From Clostridiales bacterium (GTDB taxonomy: Bacteria; Bacillota; Clostridia; Christensenellales; Borkfalkiaceae): a DNA stretch of 64,000 bases. A model generated the notes under the pieces. It was not told where the DNA came from and did no database searches. It saw only the letters and a list, made by a program, of their open reading frames with translations. Where the stretch lies: the NCBI GenBank assembly GCA_015069295.1, contig SVIW01000001.1:287503-351502 (forward strand). The letters are read 5' to 3'. Shown piece after piece: positions 44,105 through 51,994 of this stretch. Made by a program: the position numbers and the translations under genes. Position 1 is the stretch's first letter. Each line of letters begins with the position of its first letter.

Positions 44105-45346
44105 ATGAAAAAACTCAGCAACAAATGGACGCGCGCAGCAATCCCCGCACTCTTATTGCATTGCAGTATCGGTACGGTGTACTGCTGGTCCTATCTCTCC
44201 GGCTACATCGAAGAAGTCTTTTTAGGCGCAGGTATGAGCGTAAGCGCTCTTGGTTGGGCGTTCTCTCTTGCCATTTTCTTCCTTGGTATGAGCGCGGCGT
44301 TCCTTGGCAATTTCGTAGAAAAAGACATACATAAAGCCAGCCTCCTCGCCAGCCTTTGCTTTGCGGTCGGCATTGCGGGTACGGGGCTTGCCATTCATTT
44401 ACACAGTATGGCGCTCGTTCTTATCTGCTACGGCGTGATTATGGGGATTGGCTTAGGACTTGGCTATCTCTCCCCCGTCAAAACCTTAATGCTTTGGTTC
44501 AAAGACAATAAAGGCTTGGCAACGGGGCTTGCGGTTGCGGGGTTTGGTGCAGCAAAAATGATTTTCGCGCCTATCATCACCGCGATTTGCGAAGCGGTCG
44601 GCGTAGAGCTTGCCTTGTATATCCTCGCGGCTATTTGGTTCGTAATGATGTTTATCGGGCATTTGCTTTTGAAAAAACCGGACGGCTGGGTAGAACAGCA
44701 CGAAAAGTTCGATATCAAAGCCTTTTTCAGCCGTTTCAAAATCTTCGGCGATATCAAATTTATCGGTATTTGGTTGGTCTTCTATATCAATATCACCTGC
44801 GGTCTTGCCTTAATTTCCAACGAAAAAGCTATCTATACGGCAATCGGTCTTAGCGGCGTTGCATCGCTGCTTGGGACGATGACCGGCTTCTTTAACGCAG
44901 CAGGTCGTTTGGGGTATTCGACGCTCGGCGACCATATGAAAGACAGAAACAGCGTGTATAAGATTATTTTAATCAGCGAACTTGCTCTGACCGTACTTGC
45001 CCTCGCGACAGGCGCAATTTCGAGCGAAATTACCGTTATTTGCATTGCCTTGCTGATTATCGTCAACCTTGGTTACGGCGGCGGGTTTAGTAACCTTCCC
45101 ACCCTTCTTTCCGACGTTTACGGTATGGGGAGTATCTCTTCCCTGCACGGTATTGCTCTTTCGGCGTGGGCGGTTGCAGGCTTGACGGGCAACCAAATCG
45201 CCGAGGTAATCGTAAACAAGACGGGCAGCTATCAAAGCATTCTCATCTTCACGACGGCGATGTACGCCCTTGCTCTGCTTGTAGATATTTTCTTCGTCCG
45301 CACGAAACGTAGTAAAAAGGTGGAAAACGCTGAAATCCCCGCGTAA
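44105..45346 (+). CDS. MFS transporter, oxalate/formate antiporter (OFA) type
   Basis: A 413-residue, 12-helix secondary transporter. The opening KWTRAAIPALLLHCSIGTVYCWSYLSGYIEEVF and the GLGLGYLSPVKTLMLWFKDNKGLATGLAVAGFGAAKMIF loop between helices are characteristic of the OFA/OxlT group, which exchanges small carboxylates. The track start at 44060 lies upstream of the transcription start, so ATG at 44105 with AGAAGG is used. Substrate unknown. Monocistronic. Confidence 0.9.
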   Translation: MKKLSNKWTRAAIPALLLHCSIGTVYCWSYLSGYIEEVFLGAGMSVSALGWAFSLAIFFLGMSAAFLGNFVEKDIHKASLLASLCFAVGIAGTGLAIHLHSMALVLICYGVIMGIGLGLGYLSPVKTLMLWFKDNKGLATGLAVAGFGAAKMIFAPIITAICEAVGVELALYILAAIWFVMMFIGHLLLKKPDGWVEQHEKFDIKAFFSRFKIFGDIKFIGIWLVFYINITCGLALISNEKAIYTAIGLSGVASLLGTMTGFFNAAGRLGYSTLGDHMKDRNSVYKIILISELALTVLALATGAISSEITVICIALLIIVNLGYGGGFSNLPTLLSDVYGMGSISSLHGIALSAWAVAGLTGNQIAEVIVNKTGSYQSILIFTTAMYALALLVDIFFVRTKRSKKVENAEIPA

Positions 45347-45378
45347 AAGCTTATTAAAATAATTCCCCCAAATAAGAT

Positions 45379-45419
45379 ATACGTCCCAAAAGCTCGTCTG
45401 ACTTTCGGGACGTATTTTT
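45379..45419 (+). terminator. Terminator of MFS gene
   Basis: ATACGTCCC / GGGACGTAT stem followed by TTTT. Confidence 0.75.
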
Positions 45420-45508
45420 ATAAAAACACTTTTGCACTATTCCCCTACGATTTATTGGCGTATGGGCTTTATTGAACGAAACGACAGACTACTATCCTTT
45501 TAAAATTT

Positions 45509-45537
45509 AAAACCCGACGGATCCGTCGGGTTTTTTA
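45509..45537. terminator. Bidirectional terminator
   Basis: Perfect palindrome AACCCGACGGATCCGTCGGGTT flanked by A and T runs. Placed directly after the small hydrophilic gene on the minus strand. Confidence 0.85.
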
Positions 45538-45540
45538 AGA

Positions 45541-45849
45541 TTAGTTTTTCTTTGCTGCTTCGTATCGCGCGTTTGCTTCTTCTTTTCTTTTGTTGGCTTT
45601 AGCGATTTGCTTTTCTCTGTCTTCTTGCATTTTTGCGTTTCTTTCAGCGGGCGTCATATGCGCGTCGTCCCAGCTCTTTTTACCTTGTTCTTTTGCTCTT
45701 GCGTAAGTATTATGGAACTTGTTTTCCTCAAAATTGGCTTTTGATTCTGCCTTTGTAGCTTCAAAATTCGCCTTATCTACTTCGTGTTGCGCTTTCGTGC
45801 TTGCCTTCATATCAGAAAATGCGTTCTTAAAAAATTGTTTGATTCCCAT
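45541..45849 (-). CDS. Small hydrophilic helical protein, unknown
   Basis: A 102-residue highly charged protein, rich in Lys, Glu and Ala, probably one or two long helices (FEATKAESKANFEENKFHNTYARAKEQ). No cysteines, no membrane segment, no recognised domain. AGGAG precedes the ATG. It follows the small membrane protein gene at 45881 by 31 bases and probably shares its mRNA. Function unknown; a stress or phage-shock-like accessory is only a guess. Confidence 0.65.
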   Translation of the reverse strand: MGIKQFFKNAFSDMKASTKAQHEVDKANFEATKAESKANFEENKFHNTYARAKEQGKKSWDDAHMTPAERNAKMQEDREKQIAKANKRKEEANARYEAAKKN

Positions 45850-45880
45850 AATTAAAATCTCCTTAAAATATTTTTTCGGT

Positions 45881-46222
45881 TTATTTGTTTAATAAACCGT
45901 CGGACAGTTCAAAAATTTTCGATGCATATTCGTTTTTTCTTCTCTTTAATATCGCCTTAAAAATAGGATACGTGGTAAGGGTAAGCGCAATTCCCACGAG
46001 ACCGACGCCAATCCCCACTCCCATACTATTGCCGATTACCTTCATCGCCAAACACATCCCCGCGCCAAGCACCAAAGAGGAAAGCGAGCCGTAAACGTAC
46101 GCAAAAATTTGCGCAGGGCGTTTTACCTTTTTATCGAGTTTCTTTAACTCGTCCAGCTTGGTGGTTTCTTTTTCCGCATAGCTTGCTCTAATTCTTTCAA
46201 TCGTTTTCATTTCCGTCGTCAT
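45881..46222 (-). CDS. Small membrane protein, paralog of 46396-46782
   Basis: A 113-residue protein with a charged N-terminal helix, two membrane helices (residues about 38-60 and 68-90) and a cytoplasmic tail ending FELSDGLLNK. It aligns along its length with the 128-residue protein encoded 173 bases upstream: LDELKKLDKKVK against MERLRRLDALVK, TYPIFKAIL against AYPVYKFTL and ELSDGLLN against RLSEELLN. No known function. RBS AGGAG. Confidence 0.72.
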   Translation of the reverse strand: MTTEMKTIERIRASYAEKETTKLDELKKLDKKVKRPAQIFAYVYGSLSSLVLGAGMCLAMKVIGNSMGVGIGVGLVGIALTLTTYPIFKAILKRRKNEYASKIFELSDGLLNK

Positions 46223-46250
46223 TTTTATATCTCCTTTCCATTCAACTTTG

Positions 46251-46271
46251 TACCCATATTATACGTAAACA
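46251..46271 (-). promoter_or_regulatory. Second copy of shared 21-bp motif, with TATAAT
   Basis: The minus strand reads TGTTTACGTATAATATGGGTA, 29 bases before the ATG at 46222. See 43931-43951. The TATAAT could be a -10; the -35 region (TTAAAA) is weak. Confidence 0.55.
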
Positions 46272-46365
46272 ATGTTTAAGTTTTAATAAAATACTGTAAG
46301 CAGTTTGAAAAGGTTTTGTAAACGTTTTGTAAATACAGGCGCAAATCCGTGATTTATACAATAAA

Positions 46366-46398
46366 AAAGGCTGCGCTATACACGCAGCCGCTTTTTTA
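46366..46398 (-). terminator. Terminator of two-component operon
   Basis: GGCTGCG / CGCAGCC around a 7-base loop with A6 and T6 runs. It separates the RR-HK operon from the downstream paralog gene. Confidence 0.85.
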
Positions 46399-46782
46399 CT
46401 TTTCGCTTTCGTTTAAGAGTTCTTCGGAAAGTCTTAAAATCTCATCGCCGTATTTTGCTTTGCCTTTGTTTAACGTGAATTTATAAACGGGATAAGCAAT
46501 CGTCATAGGAAGGCAACCGATAACCATAAGCACGATACCCCAAAACCAAATATTCCACTGTAAAATCATCGTAAGCCCAAGTCCTAAAACAAGCGTACCA
46601 ACAACGCCAAGTACAAGCGACCAAATAATCGCCGTGTTTTTTACAAGCGCATCCAAACGGCGAAGTCTTTCCATTTTACTTTCCGTTTTTTCTTGCGGAA
46701 GGTATTGACGGCGAATACTATCGATTTCTTTTCTTTCTTCTTCAGTAGGTGCAGTATACTTAAAATTAAATTGATTGTTCAT
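46396..46782 (-). CDS. Small membrane protein in two-component operon
   Basis: A 128-residue protein: about 50 charged residues, two membrane helices (residues about 52-75 and 82-104), then KFTLNKGKAKYGDEILRLSEELLN. Paralog of the product at 45881. Its start overlaps the previous gene by 17 bases, so it is the last gene of the RR-HK-membrane protein operon. Function unknown. Confidence 0.72.
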   Translation of the reverse strand: MNNQFNFKYTAPTEEERKEIDSIRRQYLPQEKTESKMERLRRLDALVKNTAIIWSLVLGVVGTLVLGLGLTMILQWNIWFWGIVLMVIGCLPMTIAYPVYKFTLNKGKAKYGDEILRLSEELLNESEK

Positions 46783-47704
46783 TTGTCTTATTTTCCTTTT
46801 GTAACTCTTTCATTTTTTTATTGGCTGATGCGATCATATAAATCCCTATGCCTATGGAAAGCAAACTAACGACACTCCCCGTAAGCGTATTGAATACGGA
46901 TATATTTATCTCCCCTTCGCCAAACATAGTTAGCAGTGCCGTTTGCAAGGCAAGAATGGACACCAGCGCGTCTACGAGATTGATATTACGAATAGCCCTA
47001 ACCGTTAAATCCTCTTGCTTGTGCGCTCTTATAAAAGAGAGAATCGACATCGTGATTTTATAAAACGCATACGCGGCGTAAGCGAATATCGTCCAGCCAA
47101 TATAGCTAAAATGCGCACCAGAGAATATCATTTGCGCGATTGCCGACGAAAGCGCGATATTTAAAATAAGCGTAATTATTCCGCTATTTCGATATACTTT
47201 TGCTTTTATATACTCGTCGTTTTGCACTTTCTTTCCGATTCTTTTTTTATGATAGGCAAGTACGCCGCCTCGAAGAAAGGCAAGCGCGATATAAAACGCC
47301 GCCAACGCCCCGTACCAAATGGAACGGTTTACGATACCCATATACGCGTTGAATCCGCTAAACAGCAAGCTTACGACGAAAGAACCAATCGCAAAAATCA
47401 GTGTTCTGAACCCGAAGTTTTTTAAAAGCAAATAGGTAAAATCGTGTTTTTCCATCCACGCTATAATTCCGCTTTTCAGTTTTGGAAAAAGTGGAAGTAT
47501 TAAATACACGCTATACGCAAGAGAAATCCCCGCTATACCAAAAAGGATATAGGCAGCAACGGCAACGGCGCCGTTTTCAAGTCCAAGCCCCACCATAACG
47601 AGGGAAAGCGTTGCGCTTAGAATCGCTACGATAAAGGTAAGAATTTTCGCCCAAATAGGTGGATTTGCTATCTTTTTCCAAAGAGCGCGAAAATCAATCT
47701 TCAT
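46766..47704 (-). CDS. Multi-pass membrane protein in two-component operon
   Basis: A 312-residue protein with about eight predicted membrane helices and a short cytoplasmic tail (KKMKELQKENKTNEQSI). No family could be named with confidence; similar proteins are often encoded next to histidine kinases in Bacillota. It overlaps the kinase by 11 bases and the next small membrane gene by 17 bases, so all are translationally coupled. It may be the sensing partner or an output of the kinase. Confidence 0.7.
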   Translation of the reverse strand: MKIDFRALWKKIANPPIWAKILTFIVAILSATLSLVMVGLGLENGAVAVAAYILFGIAGISLAYSVYLILPLFPKLKSGIIAWMEKHDFTYLLLKNFGFRTLIFAIGSFVVSLLFSGFNAYMGIVNRSIWYGALAAFYIALAFLRGGVLAYHKKRIGKKVQNDEYIKAKVYRNSGIITLILNIALSSAIAQMIFSGAHFSYIGWTIFAYAAYAFYKITMSILSFIRAHKQEDLTVRAIRNINLVDALVSILALQTALLTMFGEGEINISVFNTLTGSVVSLLSIGIGIYMIASANKKMKELQKENKTNEQSI

Positions 47705-48752
47705 AAACAACGTCCTTTAATAAGATTGTAAAAGTACTTCCTTTGTTTATTTCGCTTTGTACGGCGATTTCTCCGCCTAAAATATCAATTACCTTTTTCA
47801 CGAGCGCAAGCCCAAGTCCGTTTCCTTGCGTGGAGTGCGAAGTGTCGCCTTGATAAAACTTTTCAAAGATTTTCGCGCCCGTTTCGCTCGTCATACCACA
47901 GCCTGTATCGCTTACTTTAATTTCTACGTTTTTATTTTTACGTTTTAACGAAATGTCAATCTTTCCACCTTCAGGGGTAAACTTGATAGCATTAGAAATA
48001 AGATTATTCCAAACGATTTCAAGTAGGCTTTTTGAAGAAAATATCGTAACTTCATCAAAATCGCAATTCAGTTCAAGATTTTTCTTTTCGATAATCGTTT
48101 CAAATTCAACAATGTTATCCGCCAAGGCTTCCGTTAAATTAAACGCTTCGTGCTTTTCTTGTATTTCTTGGTTTTCAAGTTTGTTAAGTTTTAAGATATT
48201 CGTAATTAAGTCGGTAATGCGCTTTGATGCGGATATCAGTGTCTTTGCATATTCTTTTCTTGTTTCGCTATCAAGTGCTTCGTCTTGCAATAGCGCTCCG
48301 TAGTTTTGTATCACTGCAAGCGGCGTTTTAATTTCGTGGGAAACGTTTGAAATAAAATCGGTTTTAAGCACTTCGTTCTTTTGAAGTTCCGTTGCCATTT
48401 TATTTAAGTTTTCCATAATCAAGTCGTATTGATTATACTTTCCGTATTCGTGCTTTATTTCAAGTCGAGTAGAAAAATCACCTTCCGCAATCTTTTCGGT
48501 GGCGTCTACTATTTTTTGTGTTGGACGTTCTACCGTTATTTTTCTTCTTATCCAATCGAATACGGTACAAAACGTGGCAAAAATGATTATTTCTATGAGT
48601 ATCAATACGGCGATCCAAGTAACGTTATCCGTTCTTTCTCTAATATAGTCGTAAACGAGTATTGCCATTTGCATAATAACGGCTATTAGTATAAAGAACG
48701 AAATCACACCCGTCCAGGTAAAACCTGCGGAAGTCGTTTTTTTCTTTTTCAT
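47694..48752 (-). CDS. Sensor histidine kinase (HAMP-containing)
   Basis: A 352-residue kinase with two N-terminal membrane helices separated by a very short outer loop (residues about 12-32 and 42-62), a HAMP linker, a phosphorylated His in FISNVSHEIKTPLAVIQNYG near residue 140, N box NLISNAIKF, G1 VSDTGCGMTSE and G2 GNGLGLALVKKV. The near absence of an outer domain suggests it senses the membrane or a partner protein. ATGA overlap with the response regulator. Confidence 0.95.
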   Translation of the reverse strand: MKKKKTTSAGFTWTGVISFFILIAVIMQMAILVYDYIRERTDNVTWIAVLILIEIIIFATFCTVFDWIRRKITVERPTQKIVDATEKIAEGDFSTRLEIKHEYGKYNQYDLIMENLNKMATELQKNEVLKTDFISNVSHEIKTPLAVIQNYGALLQDEALDSETRKEYAKTLISASKRITDLITNILKLNKLENQEIQEKHEAFNLTEALADNIVEFETIIEKKNLELNCDFDEVTIFSSKSLLEIVWNNLISNAIKFTPEGGKIDISLKRKNKNVEIKVSDTGCGMTSETGAKIFEKFYQGDTSHSTQGNGLGLALVKKVIDILGGEIAVQSEINKGSTFTILLKDVVYED

Positions 48753-49420
48753 TTTAATACCACCTTATACCCAAGCCCGTGAACGGTCGCAATCTCAAAC
48801 CCGTCGCAAGCGGAAGTCTTTTCCCGCAGCTTCGCCATATATACGTCAACCGTCCTACTCGTGGTGGAAGAATCGTAATCCCAAAATTCTGCCATTAGTG
48901 CCGAACGTGTGAACGTCTTTTTCGGATAGGATAACATTTTAAATAAAATATCAAACTCTCTAACGGTAAGAGAGATTTCCTCCCCGTTTAACTTCGCGGT
49001 GCGTTCTTCGATATTCATAGAAAAGTTGCCAAGCGTGATCTCCTTTTCCGTTTCAATTTTCGCACGGCGCAATATTGCTTTCAAGCTCATAAGCAATACG
49101 TCAATGTCAAAAGGCTTTGTAACGTATTCGTCGATACCGATATTATAACCAAGCATTTTGGACGGCTTATCGTCCTTTGCCGTCATAAAAATAATCGGCG
49201 TCGTTTTATCCGTAGAACGAACGCTTTCGGCAAGCTCGAAGCCGTTCATTCTCGGCATCATAATATCGGTTAAAAGCAAGTCGCATTTTTCCTCGTCCAT
49301 CTTTTCAAGCGCCTCAAGCCCGTCGCAACACGAAACGACCTCGTACCCTGCGTTACGAAGGCTTGACGAAACAAAACGATTTAAGTCCGTATCATCTTCC
49401 ACAACGAATATTTTTATCAT
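48749..49420 (-). CDS. OmpR-family response regulator
   Basis: A receiver domain (EDD near the start, phosphorylated Asp in CDLLLTDIMMPRMNG, Lys in YVTKPFD) joined to a winged-helix DNA-binding domain (SLTVREFDILFKMLSYPKKTFTRSALM, SRTVDVYMAKLREK). The start at 49420 (MIKIFVVEDD) has GGAG; the track's two extra residues are doubtful. 223 residues. First gene of the operon with kinase and two membrane proteins. The direct repeats in its promoter suggest autoregulation. Confidence 0.95.
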   Translation of the reverse strand: MIKIFVVEDDTDLNRFVSSSLRNAGYEVVSCCDGLEALEKMDEEKCDLLLTDIMMPRMNGFELAESVRSTDKTTPIIFMTAKDDKPSKMLGYNIGIDEYVTKPFDIDVLLMSLKAILRRAKIETEKEITLGNFSMNIEERTAKLNGEEISLTVREFDILFKMLSYPKKTFTRSALMAEFWDYDSSTTSRTVDVYMAKLREKTSACDGFEIATVHGLGYKVVLK

Positions 49421-49454
49421 AAACACGCTCCTTTTTAAGCATTATAGCTCTTAT

Positions 49455-49491
49455 ATTATAACAAATTGTTAGGGAAATGTTAACAAATTGT
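49455..49491 (-). promoter_or_regulatory. Promoter of two-component operon with 11-bp direct repeats
   Basis: On the minus strand TTAACA, 17 bases, TATAAT. TAACAAATTGT occurs at 49459-49469 and 49481-49491, exactly 22 bp apart and overlapping both promoter boxes. Spacing on the same helix face is typical of OmpR-type dimer sites. Confidence 0.7.
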
Positions 49492-49570
49492 AAAACTTTA
49501 AGCAAAATAGTTTTTAGAGAAGAAAAGATCGGGTGAAATTCCAAATTTTTATTTTTTTAACCGCCTCCGC

Positions 49571-49762
49571 CAAAAAGGACATACCTTTTTGGGTAGAGGT
49601 GGTATTGACTGACAAGCCGTCAAGGCGGCGCTTTGCCTCAATTTTAACACACTCACCCTTTTAAGTTCACAAGCAAAGCTTGCCCGCCCCACCGAAGTGG
49701 TGGTTCTTCAAGACACCTCGACCACACACAAAAAGGACATACCTTTTGGTATGTCCTTTTTG
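49571..49762. repeat. Decayed tRNA-end-associated element (third copy)
   Basis: It starts with CAAAAAGGACATACC and a GGGTAGAGGTGG that resembles the tRNA-Tyr 3' end (GGGCAGAGGTGG). A poorly preserved CCACCGAAGTGG core follows, then GACACCTCGAC and the same hairpin as the next copy. The layout follows the two better copies, but similarity is partial. Other sequence between the regulator promoter and here shows nothing. Confidence 0.5.
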
Positions 49763-49947
49763 TGGTGGGCAGAGGGGCAGAGGTGCATTCTCGCCTGCGG
49801 CGAGAGCGTCGTCGACAAGGATTATCTCATAAAAAAACATACCGCCCGTTGCTTGTCTCCTCGCGCGAACCACCGATAATACGGGCTTCGTTGCGACACC
49901 TCGACTACACACACAAAAAGGACATACCTTTTGGTATGTCCTTTTTG
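49763..49947. repeat. 185-bp element behind tRNA-Tyr, flanked by tRNA-end duplications
   Basis: A 51-bp stretch comprising a perfect hairpin plus TGTGGTGGGCAGAGG (the last bases of tRNA-Tyr) occurs at 49725-49775 and again at 49910-49960, exactly 185 bp apart. Between them lies a core at 49859-49885 (CCTCGCGCGAACCACCGATAA...) that is 24/27 identical to one behind tRNA-Phe. The core contains CGAACCACCGA, also found in the T-arms of tRNA-Tyr and tRNA-Phe. Confidence 0.75.
49914..49947 (-). terminator. Perfect hairpin directly after tRNA-Tyr
   Basis: CAAAAAGGACATACC and GGTATGTCCTTTTTG pair with a 4-base loop, ending in T5 on the minus strand. It terminates the tRNA operon. A copy of it lies at 49729-49762. 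Confidence 0.88.
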
Positions 49948-50032
49948 TGGTGGGCAGAGGTGGATTCGAACCACCGAAGTCGAAGACGTCAGATTTACAG
50001 TCTGATCCATTTGGCCGCTCTGGAATCTGCCC
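49948..50032 (-). tRNA. tRNA-Tyr(GTA)
   Basis: An 85-nt tRNA with the long variable arm expected for Tyr, anticodon GTA (CAGACTGTAAATCTG), acceptor GGGCAGA/TCTGCCC and encoded CCA. Last tRNA of the Asp-Phe-Thr-Tyr cluster. Confidence 0.94.
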
Positions 50033-50055
50033 ATATTTAGATGTAGCTTTTGTTG

Positions 50056-50131
50056 TGGAGCCGGTGATTGGACTCGAACCCACAACCTGCTGATTACAAA
50101 TCAGCTGCTCTGCCAATTGAGCTACACCGGC
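50056..50131 (-). tRNA. tRNA-Thr(TGT)
   Basis: A 76-nt cloverleaf with acceptor GCCGGTG/CACCGGC, anticodon TGT (CTGATTTGTAATCAG) and encoded CCA. Confidence 0.95.
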
Positions 50132-50134
50132 GTG

Positions 50135-50317
50135 TGGTGCCTTGGGGTTATCAGCGGAATTTTGCGATGTATCGCAAAAGCATCGTCGCTCGATAAACAC
50201 TAAAAAAGAATTATATCCTTCCTTTTCCGCTCCTCACGCGAACCACCGATAACGCGGGATTCGGGAGTTACCCAAAGTATTACAAAAATTTTATTCCCGC
50301 AGGGAACTAAATTTTTG
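50135..50317. repeat. 183-bp element behind tRNA-Phe, flanked by 13-bp tRNA-end duplication
   Basis: TGGTGCCTTGGGG (the tRNA-Phe 3' end with CCA) occurs at 50135-50147 and in the intact tRNA at 50318-50330. Inside are the shared core CCTCACGCGAACCACCGATAA at 50232 and a hairpin flush with the tRNA (CAAAAATTT...AAATTTTTG, inner stem TTCCC/GGGAA, 50283-50317). The core-to-tRNA distance (86) matches the Tyr copy (89). No ORF is present. Confidence 0.75.
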
Positions 50318-50393
50318 TGGTGCCTTGGGGCGGAATCGAACCACCGACAGGCAGATTTTCAGTCTGCTGCTCTACCAACTGAGCTACCAAGGC
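50318..50393 (-). tRNA. tRNA-Phe(GAA)
   Basis: A 76-nt cloverleaf with acceptor GCCTTGG/CCAAGGC, anticodon GAA (CAGACTGAAAATCTG) and encoded CCA. Confidence 0.95.
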
Positions 50394-50399
50394 ATATTA

Positions 50400-50476
50400 T
50401 GGCGACCCAGAACGGGCTCGAACCGTCGACCTCCAGCGTGACAGGCTGGCGCTCTAACCAACTGAGCTACTGGGCC
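50400..50476 (-). tRNA. tRNA-Asp(GTC), second copy
   Basis: A 77-nt tRNA identical to 32869-32945 but on the opposite strand. First tRNA of this cluster. Confidence 0.95.
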
Positions 50477-50508
50477 ATAATCTTGCGCTCACAAACAAGT
50501 GCTCGTAT

Positions 50509-50537
50509 ATAATAATCTATTTACGCATTTTTGTCAA
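50509..50537 (-). promoter_or_regulatory. Promoter of tRNA cluster
   Basis: On the minus strand TTGACA, 17 bases, TATTAT, about 33 bases before tRNA-Asp. Confidence 0.78.
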
Positions 50538-50666
50538 GCGTTTTTTTTGGGTTTTTCAATAATTTTTTCAGGATTTTAAAACTTTTTTGCAAACGCCTTT
50601 TTTATAAAAAGGCAGGCAAACGTTTTTACGAAAAAAAACCGTTCAACGCGTACCTGCCCCCTTCGT

Positions 50667-51857
50667 TTATTTTTTATAGAGCTTCGCCAAACCGCCCTCT
50701 GCCGTCTCGCGATACGAACGGTTTAAATCTTTGCCCGTTTCGTACATTGTTTGCACAACGAGGTCGAAAGATATTTTTCTGCTATCCGATAAAAAGTAGG
50801 CAAGCGACGCCGCGTTGATCGCGCGCATTGAAGATACGGCGTTGCGTTCAATACAAGGAATTTGCACCAAACCGCAAATCGGGTCGCAGGTCAGACCTAA
50901 ATGGTGCTCCATCGCAACCTCTGCAGCGTACTCTATTTGCCCTAAATTCAAGCCCTGTAACTGTGCAAGCGCTGCCGTCGCCATCGAACAAGCGCTGCCA
51001 ATTTCCGCCTGACAGCCGCATTCTGCGCCCGAAATAGAAGCATTGGTCTTGATCAAATTCCCGATAAGCCCCGCCGTCGCCAAAGCGTTGATAATTTCTT
51101 CGTCCGTATATCCTCTTCGTTCTTTCGAATAGGTAAGTACCGCAGGCAAGACTCCGCAAGCCCCGCAAGTAGGCGCGGTAACGATCGTGCCGCCCGACGC
51201 GTTTTCTTCGCTGACGGCAAAAGCGTACGCGCAAACCAGACGGTTTTCTCTTGCCTCTGCGCCTTCGTTTTGCACGACGCCGTCGTAAAGAACTTTTGCA
51301 CGGCGCTCCACCTCCAATCCTCCGGGCAATATTCCCGTCTTGGAAACCCCGCGTTTTACCGCAGCTTGCATCGTTTTCCAAACTTCTTGAAGATACTCCT
51401 TTATCTCTTCGCCTTCACATTCAAAAACGTAATCGCAAAGGCGCATATTCTTTTCTTCACAATATTTACGGATATCGGTCAGCTTGTTTAAGGGATACAC
51501 TTCTTTCCCTTCCACGTCCGCTCTTCCCTCCACGCGGATTGCGCCCCCGCCGATGCTGTAAACACGCATTTGCGCGGTTTTTGCCCCACCCATGTACGCG
51601 ATGAGCTCCATTGTGTTGGGATGCGCACACTCCGTTTCAACGTCGTATTTGAGCTTTACGTTCGGCAAAACGCTTTCTATAACTCTGCCCGTACCGTGTC
51701 CCTCGCCCGTTTTTGCAAGCGAGCCGAACAAACGCACGACGAAGCTGTCTGCCTGCGGATTTTCCGATAAAAACAGCTTACAAGCCTGTTCCGGACCGAT
51801 GGTATGCGAGGAAGAAGGACCTTTCCCGATTCTGTATAATTCTTTTAACGAGCGCAT
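50667..51857 (-). CDS. sdaA: L-serine ammonia-lyase, iron-sulfur type, single chain
   Basis: Deaminates L-serine to pyruvate and ammonia using a [4Fe-4S] cluster. It is one 396-residue chain, with the beta-type part (GKGPSSSHTIGP near the start) and the alpha-type part (APTCGACGVLPAVL, ECGCQAEIGSACSMA, CDPICGLVQIPCIERNA) holding the cluster cysteines. Clostridia often split this enzyme in two; here it is fused, as in Proteobacteria and some anaerobes. Own promoter; a GCCTTTTTTATAAAAAGGC hairpin follows at 50595-50613. Confidence 0.95.
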   Translation of the reverse strand: MRSLKELYRIGKGPSSSHTIGPEQACKLFLSENPQADSFVVRLFGSLAKTGEGHGTGRVIESVLPNVKLKYDVETECAHPNTMELIAYMGGAKTAQMRVYSIGGGAIRVEGRADVEGKEVYPLNKLTDIRKYCEEKNMRLCDYVFECEGEEIKEYLQEVWKTMQAAVKRGVSKTGILPGGLEVERRAKVLYDGVVQNEGAEARENRLVCAYAFAVSEENASGGTIVTAPTCGACGVLPAVLTYSKERRGYTDEEIINALATAGLIGNLIKTNASISGAECGCQAEIGSACSMATAALAQLQGLNLGQIEYAAEVAMEHHLGLTCDPICGLVQIPCIERNAVSSMRAINAASLAYFLSDSRKISFDLVVQTMYETGKDLNRSYRETAEGGLAKLYKK

Positions 51858-51885
51858 AAACCGCCTCCGTTTTCGTTCTGTAAAC

Positions 51886-51914
51886 AGTATAGCATATTTT
51901 CACAAGTTTGTAAA
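51886..51914 (-). promoter_or_regulatory. sdaA promoter
   Basis: On the minus strand TTTACA, 17 bases, TATACT, about 28 bases before the ATG. Confidence 0.7.
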
Positions 51915-51954
51915 TAAGCTTTTAAAAGAAAGCAAAAAAATTTTCCTAACCGTA

Positions 51955-51988
51955 AAAAAATACCCGCAAAAAATTGCGGGTATTTTTT
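51955..51988 (-). terminator. Terminator of the S10-spc-alpha cluster
   Basis: ATACCCGCAA / TTGCGGGTAT around AAAA, with A and T runs on both sides, 7 bases past the rplQ stop. Confidence 0.9.
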
Positions 51989-51994
51989 ATACGA

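Noticed and set aside
49725-49960. Possible CRISPR repeats near tRNAs
   Set aside because: The repeated 51-mer is a terminator hairpin plus a tRNA 3' end, with a single spacing of 185 bp and no spacer series.
49667-50200. Minus-strand ORF of 177 aa
   Set aside because: It spans tRNA-Tyr, tRNA-Thr and the repeat elements and is an artefact of RNA genes.
50315-50512. Plus-strand ORF of 65 aa
   Set aside because: Antisense of tRNA-Phe and tRNA-Asp.
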